A DNA stretch of 64,000 bases from the NCBI RefSeq assembly GCF_029867415.1, contig NC_081184.1, positions 77,350,364 to 77,414,363 on the forward strand, given 5' to 3'. This stretch comes from Vicia villosa. Taxonomy: Eukaryota > Streptophyta > Magnoliopsida > Fabales > Fabaceae. Shown in pieces: positions 11,670 through 24,328 of this stretch (the stretch's first letter is position 1; the number at the start of each line of letters is the position of its first letter). The notes under the pieces are model-generated. The model was not told the origin of the DNA and searched no databases. It worked only from the letters and a program-made list of their open reading frames with translations. The translations under genes were made by a program, and so were the position numbers.

Positions 11670-13677
11670 GTTGCCCCTATTCAATCTTCTTAAACCTGAA
11701 GAGACTGATTGGAATCTGAAGGTAGAAGATGATTGAATATTTTAGATGCCCTGAAAATTTGCACTTACCTCCGCCAGAAGTGATGTTGGAGATTGCATTT
11801 GAATGTTGTCTGAGAAATGTTGTTGGCAGATCGAAACATTACCTAAGATGGGCTTTCAGATGCCATCTGGCAAATGTGTTGATGGTTTGTTCATCAGAAT
11901 GAATCCATTGATTATATCTTGATGAAGGATTTGAAAACCTCTGCGTTGACCGTTACGGAACCGTCCGAGGTTACCGCTTTAAATCTTGGAGGCTGATCGT
12001 TACGGAACTGTCCAAAGTTTTTCCGCTTTAGATTTTGAAAGTTGATCTATGAGGAACCGTTTGAGGTATCCGCTTTGGATCTTTGAGGGTTGATTGTTGT
12101 GGAACCGTCTGAGGTATCCGCTTTGGATCTTTGAAGGTTGATCGTTATGGAACCGTTTGAGGTATCCGCTTTGGATCTTTGAAGGTTGATCTTTGGATCT
12201 TGAAGGTAGATCATTAAGGAACCGTCCAGGGTATCGACTTAGATCTGAAGGTAGATCATTAAGGAACCGTCCAAGGTATCGACTTTGATCTGAAGGTAGA
12301 TCATTTAGGAACCGTCCAAGATATCGACTTTGATCTGTGTTGCTTGTTTTGAGTTGATAGGTGGTTCGAAAAGAGAGATCTCTTCAGAATGAATCTTTGG
12401 CTTGATTATATCTGAGAGGAATGTTCGTCTGAATAGAATCCAGGGGAACACTGCATGTGATTGAGAATAACTTTGCTGAGGATATTCGTCCACCTGAAAA
12501 AATCAAGTTAGTGACATGCAATGTTATGATGCATGTAATGTATATGTTGAAATTCTCAATCTAAATGAGAACCATGCATGTTATGTATGTGTTTGTCATG
12601 AAACATCATATGCTACGTGTGAATATGCATATGATGTATGACTTATGAAATTTAGAGCGTATCAAACTTCTGGTTGGGAAAATAAATCCCTGCTTGCTAT
12701 TTTGGAAACGAAGGCATTGTGATTGTTGATGATCTTTGCTATCTTATTCGAGTACACTTAGTTGGGGAACTTCCTTACGGACCAGGGTGTTCTGTTGAGG
12801 GATATTTGACTACTGTTCGAGGATGAAGGATAATTTGAAAGTTCTGATTTTGATGCACCTTGAGTGGGAATAAGAAAGATGCGTAATCCTCCGATGCACT
12901 ATTTGACCAAGCCTCGGTGTGGAGGATCACACCTTCTGGGGATAGTGATCTTGAACAGCCCTGCTGGGGAATAAGGTTTCTCGAATCACTTTGTTGGAGA
13001 GAAAAATTTCATTGATAATTCTGCTGAGAAACGTATCTCTGTTGGGGAATTTTTCTTCTTATGCTGGTTTCGGGATGATGTCCAGATGATTGGGACATTA
13101 CCTGAATGCTATTCCTGTTTTCTTATAAACATCAGTCATATTCAAATTCATATGTTCATTCAAAATTATCATTGGGACGTTTACGTATTCAAAACAGAAA
13201 AAGTGAAAACATTGATTTTGAGCATGAGCTGTATTGATTTTGAAAAAGAGCCATAATAGGCGGATTAGTACAAGGAGACAAAAATCCTAGTAGTAGGAAA
13301 TTGTCATAAAACTTTGAAAAGTACTTATAAAGGGAGATAGCTATGTGAAAACAATCCAGTCAAGTTTCAATTCTGCTATTGCCAATCTGTCTTCGAGTAT
13401 CTCATCCCTCACTTGATGGAAGAAAATGATTGGACTGATTGGTGCCTTTGATGTGTTGAACCTTGAAGGTGAGTGGGTAGCCAAACGGGACATAGTCGTA
13501 CATTTTATTCCCTAACTTTTGCCTAGGCTGCCTTTTCAGGTTTTCAGCCTACCGGGATAATATATATTTTTTAGTCTCTAACTTTTGCCTGGATCGCCCT
13601 TTCAGGTTTTCAATCCACCGAGACGCTCATTTTTGCCTAAATCGCCCTTTCAGGTTTTCAACTTAGCGAGCTTTTCT
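11670..13677 (-). other. 3' untranslated region of element B
   Basis: This is the region between the pol stop and the 3' LTR. It contains a tandem repeat array (11940-12340). Near 13500-13680 a phrase containing TTTGCCTAAATCGCCCTTTCAGG recurs three times with variation. A homologous phrase at about 23690-23790 marks the equivalent region of element C. No coding frame is supported. Confidence 0.7.
11940..12340. repeat. Tandem repeats in the 3' UTR of element B
   Basis: Seven to eight degenerate units of about 55-65 bases occur, each with GGAACCGTC/TTGAGGTATCCG-type cores followed by GGATCTTTGAAGGTTGATC. The later units shorten to about 53 bases (GAAGGTAGATCATTAAGG). Hypervariable tandem repeats in the 3' UTR of legume Ogre elements are known and can seed satellites. 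Confidence 0.8.
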
Positions 13678-16600
13678 TTAAGCGAAGTACTTTTTGACTA
13701 TGTCCGCGTTTACAGGGTGTGGGAAATCCTCGCCGTCCATAGTGGTAAGCAACATGGCTCCGCCGGAGAATACCTTCTTGATTACAAATGGTCCCTCATA
13801 AGTGGGAGTCCACTTGCCTCTGGGATCACCTTGTCGTAAAATGATGCGTTTGATAACCAAATCACCGGTTTGATATGCCTGACTTTTGACTTTCTTGTTG
13901 AAGGCTCTGATCATACGCTTCTGGTACAACTGACCATGACAAATGGCTGCGAGCCTCTTCTCATCAATCAAGTTTATCTGGTCCAACCGAGTCTGAATCC
14001 AATCGTCTTTGTCTAGATCGGCTTCTTTCATGATCCTTAGGGAAGGAATCTGAATTTCAATTGGAAGAACTGCCTCCATACCATAGACTAAGGAAAATGG
14101 AGTTGCCCCTGTTGAAGTACGCGCGGATGTGCGATAACCATGAAGAGCAAAAGGTAACATCTCATGCCAGTCTTTGTAATTTACCGTCATTTTCTGGATG
14201 ATCTTTTTGATGTTCTTGTTGGCAGCTTCTAACGCGCCATTCATCTTTGGTCGATATGGAGAGGAATTGTGATGTTTGATCTGGAACTGTGTGTAGAGTT
14301 CAGTAATCATTCTGTTGTTTAAATTTGTGCCATTGTCTTTGATGATCCTTTCAGGGATGCCATACCGACAAATGAGATTATGCTTGATAAACCGGGCCAC
14401 AACATTCTTGGTGACTGAAGCAAACGAGGCTGCTTCTACCCACTTTGTGAAGTAGTCAATAGCGACCAGGATAAAGCGATGTCCGTTGGAGGCAGTAGGC
14501 TTGATTTCTCCAATCATATCAATACCCCACATTGCAAAAGGCCAAGGAGCCGTCAGAACGTTTAATGGGACTGGAGGTACATGTACTTTGTCGGCATATA
14601 TCTGGCATTTGTGACAAGTTTTGGAGTGATGATGGCAGTATGTCTCCATGGTAGACCAGTAATAACCTGCTCTTAAGATTTTTTTAGCCATTGTATGTCC
14701 ACTTGAATGAGTACCAAAGGCACCATCGTGTATGTATTCCATAATCTGTTCTGCTTCCTTCTTGTTTACACAACGAAGCAAAGTCGAGTCATGGTTTCGT
14801 TTGTACAGGATTCCATTACTTAGAAAGAATTTGGCGGCAAATCTTCTTAGAAACTTTCTATCGTTAATGGATGCCCCTTCAGGGTACTCCTGAGCTTTGA
14901 GATATCTTTTTACTTCATGGAACCATGGTTTTTCTTCCACTCCTTCGGTATCAATCTCATTGCAATAGGCTGGTTCATCCTGTCTGTAAATGGTGATCAT
15001 TGGCGCCTCATTGTCCCACCTGACTTTGAACATAGATGACATGGTAGCTAAAGCATCAGCTAGTTGATTTTCTTCACGTGGGATATGTTCAAAAGTGATT
15101 TCTTCAAAATAAGGAATCAAACTCAACACATATTCTTTGTAAGGAATTAGATTCGGGTGCTTCGTGTCCCATTCCCCTTTGACTTGATAAATTACAAGGG
15201 CCGAGTCTCCATAGACTTCCAGGAACTTGATTCTTAGATCGATTGTAGCTTTGAGACCCAGAATACATGCTTCATACTCGACTATATTGTTAGTGCAGTT
15301 GAAACATAATCTGGCAGTGAATGGTGTATGTCCTCCTGTAGGAGAAATGATCACAGCTCCGATGCCATTGCCAAACGCATTACAGGCTCCGTCAAAAACC
15401 ATAGTCCATCGGGATCCCGGCTCGGGTCCTTCCTCCGATCCTAGTTGTTCGTAGTCAGTTACTAGCATAATGTCTTCATCTGGGAAGTCAAAGTTTAATG
15501 CTTGATAATCATCCACTGCTTGATGAGCCAGATGATCAGCTACCACACTTCCTTTGATCGCCTTTTGTGAAGTGTACTGGATGTCATACTCTGTTAATAT
15601 CATTTGCCATCTTGCTATTCTTCCAGAGAGAGCAGGTTTTTCGAACACATATTTGATAGGATCCATTTTGGAGATTAGGAAAGTGGTATGGTTTAGCATA
15701 TACTGTCTTAGTCGGCGAGCCGCCCACGCTAAGGCACAACAAGTTTTCTCGAGCAGTGAGTATCTTGTTTCACAATCGGTAAACTTTTTGCTAAGATAGT
15801 AGATTGCATGCTCTTTTCGACAAGACTCGTCATGTTGCCCCAGTACACACCCCATTGAATCTTCCAACACTGTCAGGTACATTATCAGAGGTCTTCCTTC
15901 CACTGGTGGTAACAAGATTGGTGGTTTTTGAAGATATTCTTTGATTTTATCAAAGGCTAATTGACATTTGTCGTTCCATCTTTCCACTTAATCTTTCTTC
16001 AACAGTTTGAAGATCGGCACACAAGTAGTAGTCATATGGGCAATAAATCTGGCTATGTAGTTTAGACGTCCCAAGAATCGTCTGACTTGTTTCTCGGTAC
16101 GGGGTATGGGCATTTCTTGAATGGCTTTGACCTTGGCAGGATCAACTTCAATACCTTTGCTGCTGACGATAAAACCTAAGAGTTTACCGGATCTTACTCC
16201 AAAGGTACACTTGTTCGGATTCAGTCGCAACCTGTACTTCTTGAGTCTGTCAAACAGCTTGTGCAGATGACCCAGATGTTCTTATTCGATGTTGGACTTT
16301 GCAATCATATCATCGACATAAACATCTATTTCTTGATGAATCATATCATGGAACAGAGCTACCATTGCACGCTGATATGTTGCTCATGCGTTCTTTAAAC
16401 CAAAGGGCATCACTTTGTAACAAAAAGTTCCCCATGGTGTTGTAAAGGTTGTTTTTTCCATGTCTTCGGGCGCCATCTTGATTTGATTGTAACCGGAGAA
16501 TCCATCCATAAAGGAAAATACCTTGCATTGTGCAGTATTGTCAACTAGTATATCGATGTGAGGTAAAGGGAAATCATCTTTGGGACTTGCCCGATTCAGA

Positions 16601-17146
16601 TCTCTGTAGTCTACACACATTCTGACCTTCCCGTCTTTTTTAGGTACAGGCACGATGTTAGCTATCCATGGAGGATAACTTACAACTTTTAGAAAGCCAG
16701 CGTTGAATTGTTTTTCAACCTCGTCTTTGATCTTGGACATGTCGGGCCTACTTCTCCGCAGTTTCTGCTTAACTGGCGTGCTACCTTCTTTGATCGGCAG
16801 GCGATGAACCACAATATCTGTGTCAAGGCCAGGCATATCTTCATAGGACCAAGCGAATATCTCAAGGTAGTCTTGTAACATTTGAATCAGTCTTTGCTTG
16901 ACACTGTCTTCTAGATCAGCCCCTATCTTGACTTCTTTCTTTTCTTCGTCATTGCCCAGGTTGATAACTTCAATTGGTTCTTCATGCGGCTGTATAGTCT
17001 TTTCTTCTTGTTCTAATAGCCTTGCAAGTTCCCTTGGTACTTCACAATCTTCCTCACTTTCGTCCTCAGTTTGGTAGATCGAATTTTCAAAGTCATGATT
17101 GGAAATAGCAGAATCGTTATCAACAGGATCCAGAGTGAATGTGAAT
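13678..17146 (-). pseudogene. Ogre-type pol: RT, RNase H, archaeal-like RNase H, integrase (element B)
   Basis: The exon begins after a TGCAG acceptor (17147-17149) and reads FTFTLDPVDN. Reverse transcriptase follows, with VPKKDGKVRMCVDYRDLNRA, FMDGFSGYNQ (motif A Asp present) and YVDD (16309-16320). The 769-residue downstream frame carries the first RNase H (LEDSMGCVLGQHDE, start), a second archaeal-like RNase H from about residue 200 (VFDGACNAFGNG), an integrase HHCC zinc region (from about residue 420; CHKCQ) and a DDE core (GIDMIG, KDNGTN, LEAANK). The last residues before the stop are VKKYFA. In-frame stops lie at 16384-16386 (TGA), 16282-16284 (TAA) and 15988-15990 (TAA), so no full polyprotein can be made. 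The catalytic residues themselves are largely preserved, which fits recent inactivation. Confidence 0.92.
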
Positions 17147-18521
17147 CTGCATTTATTATGTGGGTGTGTGTAAGAACACATAGCTATTTGAAAATGCATA
17201 AAGCAAAGAAATAAACAAAAAAGGATCACAAAATTTGAATATGCAAACGTCCCATGAATTTATTGAATGAACATGATCATGGTATGACAAACCCTTATAA
17301 AAAGGACCAGTGTGCTTCGGGCAAGGCACCTGGCTTTTAAATTCATGGTTCGATAGTACATGAACCATTTTTATCTTTGAACATTGTAGCAACCTGCCTA
17401 AAAATTTAAAGCTTTTAGAGTCGCCACCTATTCTGAAGGGCGAATAGGAAACCCTACGCAGTATAGAGATCAGGGTAAGATACTATATTCAGGTCGAGGG
17501 AAGGTGTTAGGCACCCTCAACCCTTTCCTATGGCTTTGAATCTAAGGTCAACAGTTTTATGGCTAAGAGTATTAAGGTAAGGTTTATTCTTTCGAGGGTT
17601 AAATAATTAAGGGAAATGAATCGGGAAAAAATGAGATTTAGGGGGAAGGGGACTCGCCTTGGTTATCCAAGTGCCTACGTATCTCCTTAGGGAGAATCAG
17701 AGTCAACGTAGTTCGGGGGACGGGTTGTATGCCCTTTGAGTTTGAAATTTGATTTGATATGATTTTGGAGGCCTCTGAGTAGCCTATCGTAGTTTTGAAT
17801 GAGGATGAAAATCCGTAGTTTGATATTGAGGTGTTTTGAATGTTTTGGATTTGGGCGTACAACCCTGAGTTTAATTTTGCACTATTAACCGCAACGATCA
17901 ATAGATTCGATCGCCATAGTTAAAAGATTTGAAGTTGTACCGTTACCAATTTTAATCAATTGATTTGATTATTACTAATAACGAATTAGGATATTTTTTA
18001 ATAATTAATTTGTATCGTTAACCCTCGTAATCGATTGATTCGATTAAAAAGAATAACGAATTAGGATTAGAAAAAAAGAAGAGGTTAATCATCACAACTA
18101 ATAAGATAGTTGCAACCATTTAACCAAATATAATTTAATTGCATTTTAATTAAATAGCATTTTAATTAAAGTTATTGTTGCCCATAGCGATTAATCGATT
18201 TAATCGGCACGAACGACAAATTGGGATTTTTAATAAATATTATATACTTATTTTACTAAAAAATAATTATTATATAATTAATATATTAAAAAAAGGATAT
18301 TTCAATTAAAACAAAATAAATAATTAAAATTATTTAAGTTTTATTAAGGTTTGAATCCAGTATGGCTGTGACTAGAGTGTATGGTATAGGGACCAAGGCT
18401 AGGCACGTTGGATCTAGAGGGTTTATGATTCTATGGTCAGATTTGTGGGGCGCATGATACACCATAGGGGAGGAGGCACACAGAATCACATGAGAAAATC
18501 CAGAAAAATAAATAGGCGAAG

Positions 18522-18578
18522 GGGAAGCTCGAACCCATGACCTCCCCCTCACCAGCGTCTCCCACAACCAACACACCA
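18522..18578 (-). other. tRNA-like A/B boxes inside LTR (element C, 3' LTR)
   Basis: On the minus strand there is an A-box-like TGGTGTGTTGG (18568-18578) and a B-box-like GGGTTCGAGCTTCC (18522-18536), flanked by an ACGCGTGG-type palindrome half. The order and flanks match the modules in element A's LTR and the solo LTR. It is not a functional tRNA by eye. Confidence 0.4.
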
Positions 18579-19287
18579 CGCGTACACACGCGTTAAACAA
18601 ACACATCAGACAAATGAAATACAAAGTCAAGATATGAACCCTATGAAACGTGCGCCAGTTTTTAAATGGGCCAGTGGTGGGGGGACACCTCATCATCTTC
18701 CCCAAGAAGACCTGCACTTTCTATTGATTTTGCTACGATTTAGCTACGGATTTTGTCGTAGCAAACCAAACCAGAAAAATAGCGAATAGCACACCCCTTG
18801 GCATAAATATTTCGCGACCTATTCACCCCCTTCGTCCTCACCTTGCGAATCCAGCCATGCTATTATCTCGCCCTAATTTTAACCCTATGAGAAACCCCCA
18901 ATTTAAACTCACGAACCCTAATTTATTCAACAATGGTGATTCATACGAAACGTGCCCAAAAACCCAATTAAAAGTCCCAGAACATTCACAGCATCAAGCA
19001 CAATCAGAATATACAATCAAAACTCTATGAGGATGCATGAATAACTCTAATCGATCCAAGTTTTAGAATTACATACCTCAGCCAATGGGAGATTGTTCTG
19101 GGGGTGTTGAAGCAGCGTGAGTATCCAGTCACCTTCAGAATCCCTCGAGGGAACTTTTGCAACCTTCAAATCCTGTTGAAATGCTTTGATTCCTTGAAAC
19201 CGAATTGGAGTTTTTTATGAACTTTCAAGTTCTTGCAAGTGTGCCTCTGATCCGATCCTTCCAACCCCTATTCCCTTGACTCATGTT

Positions 19288-19299
19288 CTATACTTATAG
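19288..19299 (-). promoter_or_regulatory. LTR TATA-like box (element C, 3' LTR)
   Basis: CTATAAGTATAG on the minus strand lies about 1.2 kb into the LTR. It is identical in the 5' LTR at 28614-28625. Confidence 0.45.
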
Positions 19300-20486
19300 T
19301 GGAACAGAATTAGGTCAACCAAGAGAGCCCATAGTCCTTGCATCCAATATTGCCATATTTGAGAAAATTGATTCAAATCTTGAATGAAATCTTTCTATTT
19401 TGGCCAAGTCTTGTATCCATTTTTTCCCAATAAGTATACCACGAAAATTATATGATATTGTGATATAAATGCTAATTGGAATTAATATTTATGCAACCTT
19501 TTTTCAAATATTTGATTTCCTTTGATTTATACAATTTTAAATCTTATTTAAATGAATAAAAATCATATGAAAATCAAATAAAAATCTAAAATTCGTGGCA
19601 TATGGTTTTGGGCATGCTAATGACTTGTGGACCAAGTTTGTATCATAATATCATAGGCCCATTTGCAAAAATTTCCCAATTTGAACCTTCTTATTTCACA
19701 TTTTGCCTCCACAAATAACCCAACTTTAACCAAGCATATCTCACTCAATTTTTAAGCTATGAATGAGTTCTAAGACTTTTTGGAAACCTCAAGATGTCCT
19801 CTATAAGCCACTTTGGAACATATTTTTCATTTGGAGTTTTTATCTTGATCATATCTTCTTTACCAAAAAACTGCTTTTGAAGGATGCTTGAAAATGACCT
19901 GTAATCTTTTGCATCATACCTCTCAAATGAAGCATTTCTAGCCCTGGCTTGTGAGAGACAAAGTTGTAGGGAATCCAATTTCCTTCAAAATAGGCTTTGA
20001 GTGGGGAATTTTTGATGTTCCATGTGAAAGTTATGCCCAGTCAAAGTTGGGTTGACTTTCTCCTAAGAAACCCTAATTTGAACTTTTTTGTATTTGTTCA
20101 TCTCTGAGTTTCTGTTAGTGGAATCATGATCAATCTTTGATAAAATGATGGTTATACTCTTATTCACTTTATGTTTGATCAATAATCAGAGGTTTGGACC
20201 ATGCTTTGATTGTGGTTAACTTTTAGGTCAAACCAGTTGACTGTGGATCATCTGAGCTTCTGAATGAGTAATCTTTGGATTTGGGTTTTGACTTTTGACA
20301 TAGAGGTGCCTTGGATCATAATGAATCATGGAGAACTTCATTAGAGGCCTTGTTTTGCTAGTTCCCTCAGGAGAATACCAAACCCTAGCTTTTAGGAGGC
20401 TCATGTTCAGGAGAATGACTGAATGAATCTCTTGAACTTTGAATCATTGTGAATGGAATATGGTAGGCAAATTTTGGGGTATGACA

Positions 20487-23400
20487 GCTGCCCCTGTTCA
20501 ATCTTCTTAAACCTGAAGATTCAGATAGGCATGTCTGCCTATCGTGATCTAAAGGTAGAAGATGATTAGACACTGAAATGCCCTGAAATTTGCTTGCGTA
20601 GGGAAGGAGTTCTGTGGGAGATGGGCTTATAGATGCCACCTATTTGCCTGGTAGGTTACTTGTCTAAAGCATATGCTTTTCAGACCTGGATCATTTGATT
20701 GTATCTGAGGGGAGAGGAAGTAATGTCTTACCTGAGACTGCCTGGAGAGGTTTCTGCATAGGGTATATCAGGATGATGCGAAGAAGCTTAAGCTTTGAAC
20801 AAAGCTTAGGAAGAATGTCTAAGGAGAAGATTAACCACATAGTTCTTTAAAAGAATTAGGTATGTCTTAGAAAAGATTGGATAAACATTTTAAGAAGGCT
20901 ACCTAGAAAGGCATGATATGGCTTAAATAAGACTCACCTAGAAAGACTCCTAAAAATATATGAAACGTCTTAAACAGGACTACCTAGACAGGTTATGGTA
21001 CGTCTTAAACAAGACTAACCTAGAAAGGTTCTCGGGAATGATACGATACGCCTTAAATAAGACTATAAGGTTATCTTGGATATGTCTCAAACAAGACTGA
21101 CCTATAGAGGCTCCTGGAGAGGATAAGTAGGGATTGGATACATGTCTTTAAGAAGATTACCTAGAAAGGAATGATATGTCCTAAACAAGACTAACCTAGA
21201 ACAGTTTTTTTGGAAATGGTGTGATACGTCTTACACAAGACTCACCTGGAAAGGCTCTTAGATAGGATACAGGATATCTTAAACAAGACTTACCTAGAGA
21301 GGTTCCTATAAAGGGAACGATACGTTTTAAACAAAACTACCTAGAAAGATTCCTATAAAGGGAACGATATGTTTTAAACAAAACTACCTAGAGAGGCTCC
21401 TATAAAGGGCTTGAAACGTTTTAAACAAAACTACATAGAAAGGTTCCTATAAAGGACATAAGACGTTTTAAACAAAACTACCTATAAAGGTTCCTATAAA
21501 GGACATGAAACGTTTTAAACAAAACTACCTCGAAAGATTCCTATAAAGGTCGTGAGACGTTTTAAACAAAACTACCTAGAAAGGTTCTTATAAAGGCTAT
21601 GAAACATTTTAAACAAAACTACCTAGAAAGGTTAGGATATGTCTTAAACAAGACTGCTTGGGAATGTTGTTAACCGTTTTGAACAAGACTACCTGGAAAG
21701 GTAAGAGATTCTTTGATCGCTTTTGGATTATCTTTGAAGAAAGACTTGGAATGAGGTATTGGAATTGTATATGTTAAAATTGAGTCGTTGATACGATCGT
21801 ATTTGCGCTGTAATTGGATGATAACATCCTTTTGATTATGAAGTGACCTGAAAAGGCAGCGTTAGTTTTATGCAATGTCATGATGCATGTGTCATGAGGT
21901 TCTCAAAATAGATGAGAATTATGCATGTATGCCGATCCCACACTGCGGGATGTAAATAGCACAGGCGTGGGAAGATCAATTATGCAACAATGCTCCTTGT
22001 GTGATACTAGTGTGACTTCCCGAATATCAGAAATTTTGAGAGACGTGCCCCTTAATCTGAAGGAGGGACATTTAGAGAGAACTCGAGTTTCACCATGTCT
22101 TGCCTGATATGCATTGCCCCAGTGTTTGAATTCTTGAAAGATATGCCCCTAGTCAATAGGATCCTTGATTGTATACCCCTGTTTTAGAAAAACCCTCTGG
22201 ATGTGGTTTCCCCATTCAAGAGTCCTTATCAGAAATGATTGCCCTTGGTTAAACCAATTTCGAGGTCTCCTTGGTGCTATGTGTTGACTTGAATGTGAAG
22301 CAGATGCTTTTCAAAATGAGTCAAGCGTTTCGGTCGCATCCGACGGACGGTGATTTGCCGAGTACTCAGAATGAGGTGATGTTTTCTATGAGATTACCTG
22401 AAGAGGTCCTTGGAAAGAATGGGAAATTGTCTTAAACAAGATTGCGCTTTAAACAAAGCTCAAAGGGATGTGTTTGTACAGAGGGTCAAAAATATTCCTA
22501 TAGAGGATAAAGACTGTTTTAAGGAGTGTGGGGTTTTAAACAAAACTTAGGAAAAACATCTTGAAGAAGATCACCCTAGAAATAATGGAGAACTGTCTTA
22601 AAGAAGACTCTGTACTTTAAACAAAGTTTGACAAGGTTTTTTTGGAAGCATAAGAGAAATTTGAATATGTCTACAAAAGATTAACTGAACAGTTAAGAGA
22701 TGACTTACAAAAGACTACCTAGAAAAGGTTCTTAGAAAGGAATATGTCTTAGAGAAGACTATCTGAGAGGGTTTGAAAAATAGAGAGGGTAAGGAGATGG
22801 GTCTTTAAAAAGACTACCTGAAAAAGGCTTCTAGAAAGGGTAAGAAGTATTTGAACATGTCTTAAAGAAGACTATATGGACAGATTGAGAAATATCCTAT
22901 AAAGGTTCCTGGAAAGGATGTGAGAGTGGCATTGACACCATCTAATACTGAGTGACCTTTGCAATGTGCCCCCAGGTAATGGGCTTGCCCCATGGACTAT
23001 TCAGCGTCTTTGAGAGATTCCATGAATCTTGATGAGATTGCCCCATGTAAATGGGATAATAACGGGTTATGATTTGTGTACACCTTAGCTATCTCAGTCA
23101 TGTGTAAGAGATGTTTCTTCTTTTGATGAGCTTCTAAAGCTACTTCGTCAGTTAGTAGGATTTTTAGCCATTAGCCATGTCCCATGCAACTTCTCCCTGA
23201 TGTTTAAACATCTGAATACCCATAGACAAGTGTACTTTGTAATGAAATTCATAAGATGCGAATGCATATGTCTGTCTTGAAAGTTTAAAAACATTTTTGA
23301 GTAAAACAAAGTTTTTTTTGTAAGAAAGTGATATCAACTCAAGAGTTATAGTAGACCTTAAGGAGTCGGGATACCTTTGGTAACAGTATGCTTTCAAACT

Positions 23401-24328
23401 AACCATGCTTCAGTTAGGTCTTTTAAGGGTTGTAACGTGGCCTGGTTCACGGTTTTAAGAAACAAAAGATAGTGGCTCAAAGTTTATTTGTACCCAATCC
23501 CCATCTTCGTGATGTTCTCCAGTCCTACACTCAGTTAACTATGCGTTTAAGTTCCAAAAGACTTTGGGAATTGTAATATGATGGTTCAAAAACCACAAGT
23601 TTATCTGCAAAGGCAGTCATTTTCCTTGTAAGGTTTTCCTTTTTTGTCGAGGTATATAGTGACCTCTTTTCGACTTTGTTATCCCTAATTTTTGCCTGAA
23701 CTGTTCATTTTAAAACTACAGTCAGCGGGATGCCCCAATTTTGCCTAAGTCTCCTTAATAGGTTTTGACTTAGCAGGCCTTTGCATTGCTTTCTCTTTTT
23801 TCTTTGCGGATATTGACTGTCGGGCTTAATGACGACGGGGAACCATCGGTGATTATGTTCAAAGGAACAACTTGGAATAATTAAGTTAACTGAGCAGCTA
23901 CCCTACCCCAGGTTATGTATTAAGGGTTTTATTTTATATGAAGGAAAACTCCTACTTCTTTAGGCTCAAAAGGGTTGACAAGGGATTAACATCCTTATAT
24001 CTCCATTATTTGGGAATTGAAACAATACCTGTACATCGTCAACACGGTCTGTTCGAAAGCATAATGTATGAAATTGTGGTATCGTTTTCGTCATTCTCCC
24101 TCTAAAGGTGTAAAACTTTCAACGAGAGTTGAATATCACAAATAAGAAAACCGAGTAAAAACATAGTTTTAAATATAGTGGGAACACTAGGAATAAATCA
24201 AGACAAACGTAAGCAATGCATTAATGATTATTGTAAAGTACACAGCACATGTCGCAAGACTAATGTTTAAACAAACGCAAAAAAAAGTGTGGATGAAAAC
24301 AAAACTAATGATCTAAGAAATCCTTCTT
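20487..24328 (-). other. Long non-coding 3' region of element C
   Basis: This covers 3.8 kb between the gag stop and the 3' LTR. There is no coding frame of note. It holds the mini-hairpin repeat array (20791-22930) and, near 23690-23790, a TTTGCCTAAGTC phrase shared with element B's post-pol region. This places the pro-pol loss between roughly 23800 and 24328. Confidence 0.75.
20791..22930. repeat. Degenerate tandem array of mini-hairpins (element C)
   Basis: The units are about 47 bases, best preserved at 21300-21640. Each contains up to three short hairpins: GTTTT-AAAC-AAAAC, ACCT-AGAA-AGGT and TCCT-ATAA-AGGA. The first varies with its stem kept: GTCTT/AAGAC (21002-21015), GTTTT/AAAAC (21324-21337), GCTTT/AAAGC (22446-22459), ACTTT/AAAGT (22614-22627) and AGCTTT/AAAGCT (20791-20806). 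It lies in the 3' region of the element's transcript. Confidence 0.75.

Larger units (their letters stand above)
17385..20486 (-). repeat. 3' LTR of element C (3.1 kb)
   Basis: On the minus strand it runs TGTCATACCCC...GGTTGCTACA. It matches 26711-29792 almost base for base. A 127-codon frame (18334-18717) is open in both copies but has no recognisable domain. Confidence 0.93.

Noticed and set aside
18334..18717. A 127-codon open frame, also at 27660-28043 in the partner LTR
   Set aside because: It is preserved in both places only because the LTRs are nearly identical. It has no domain and overlaps the tRNA-like module.
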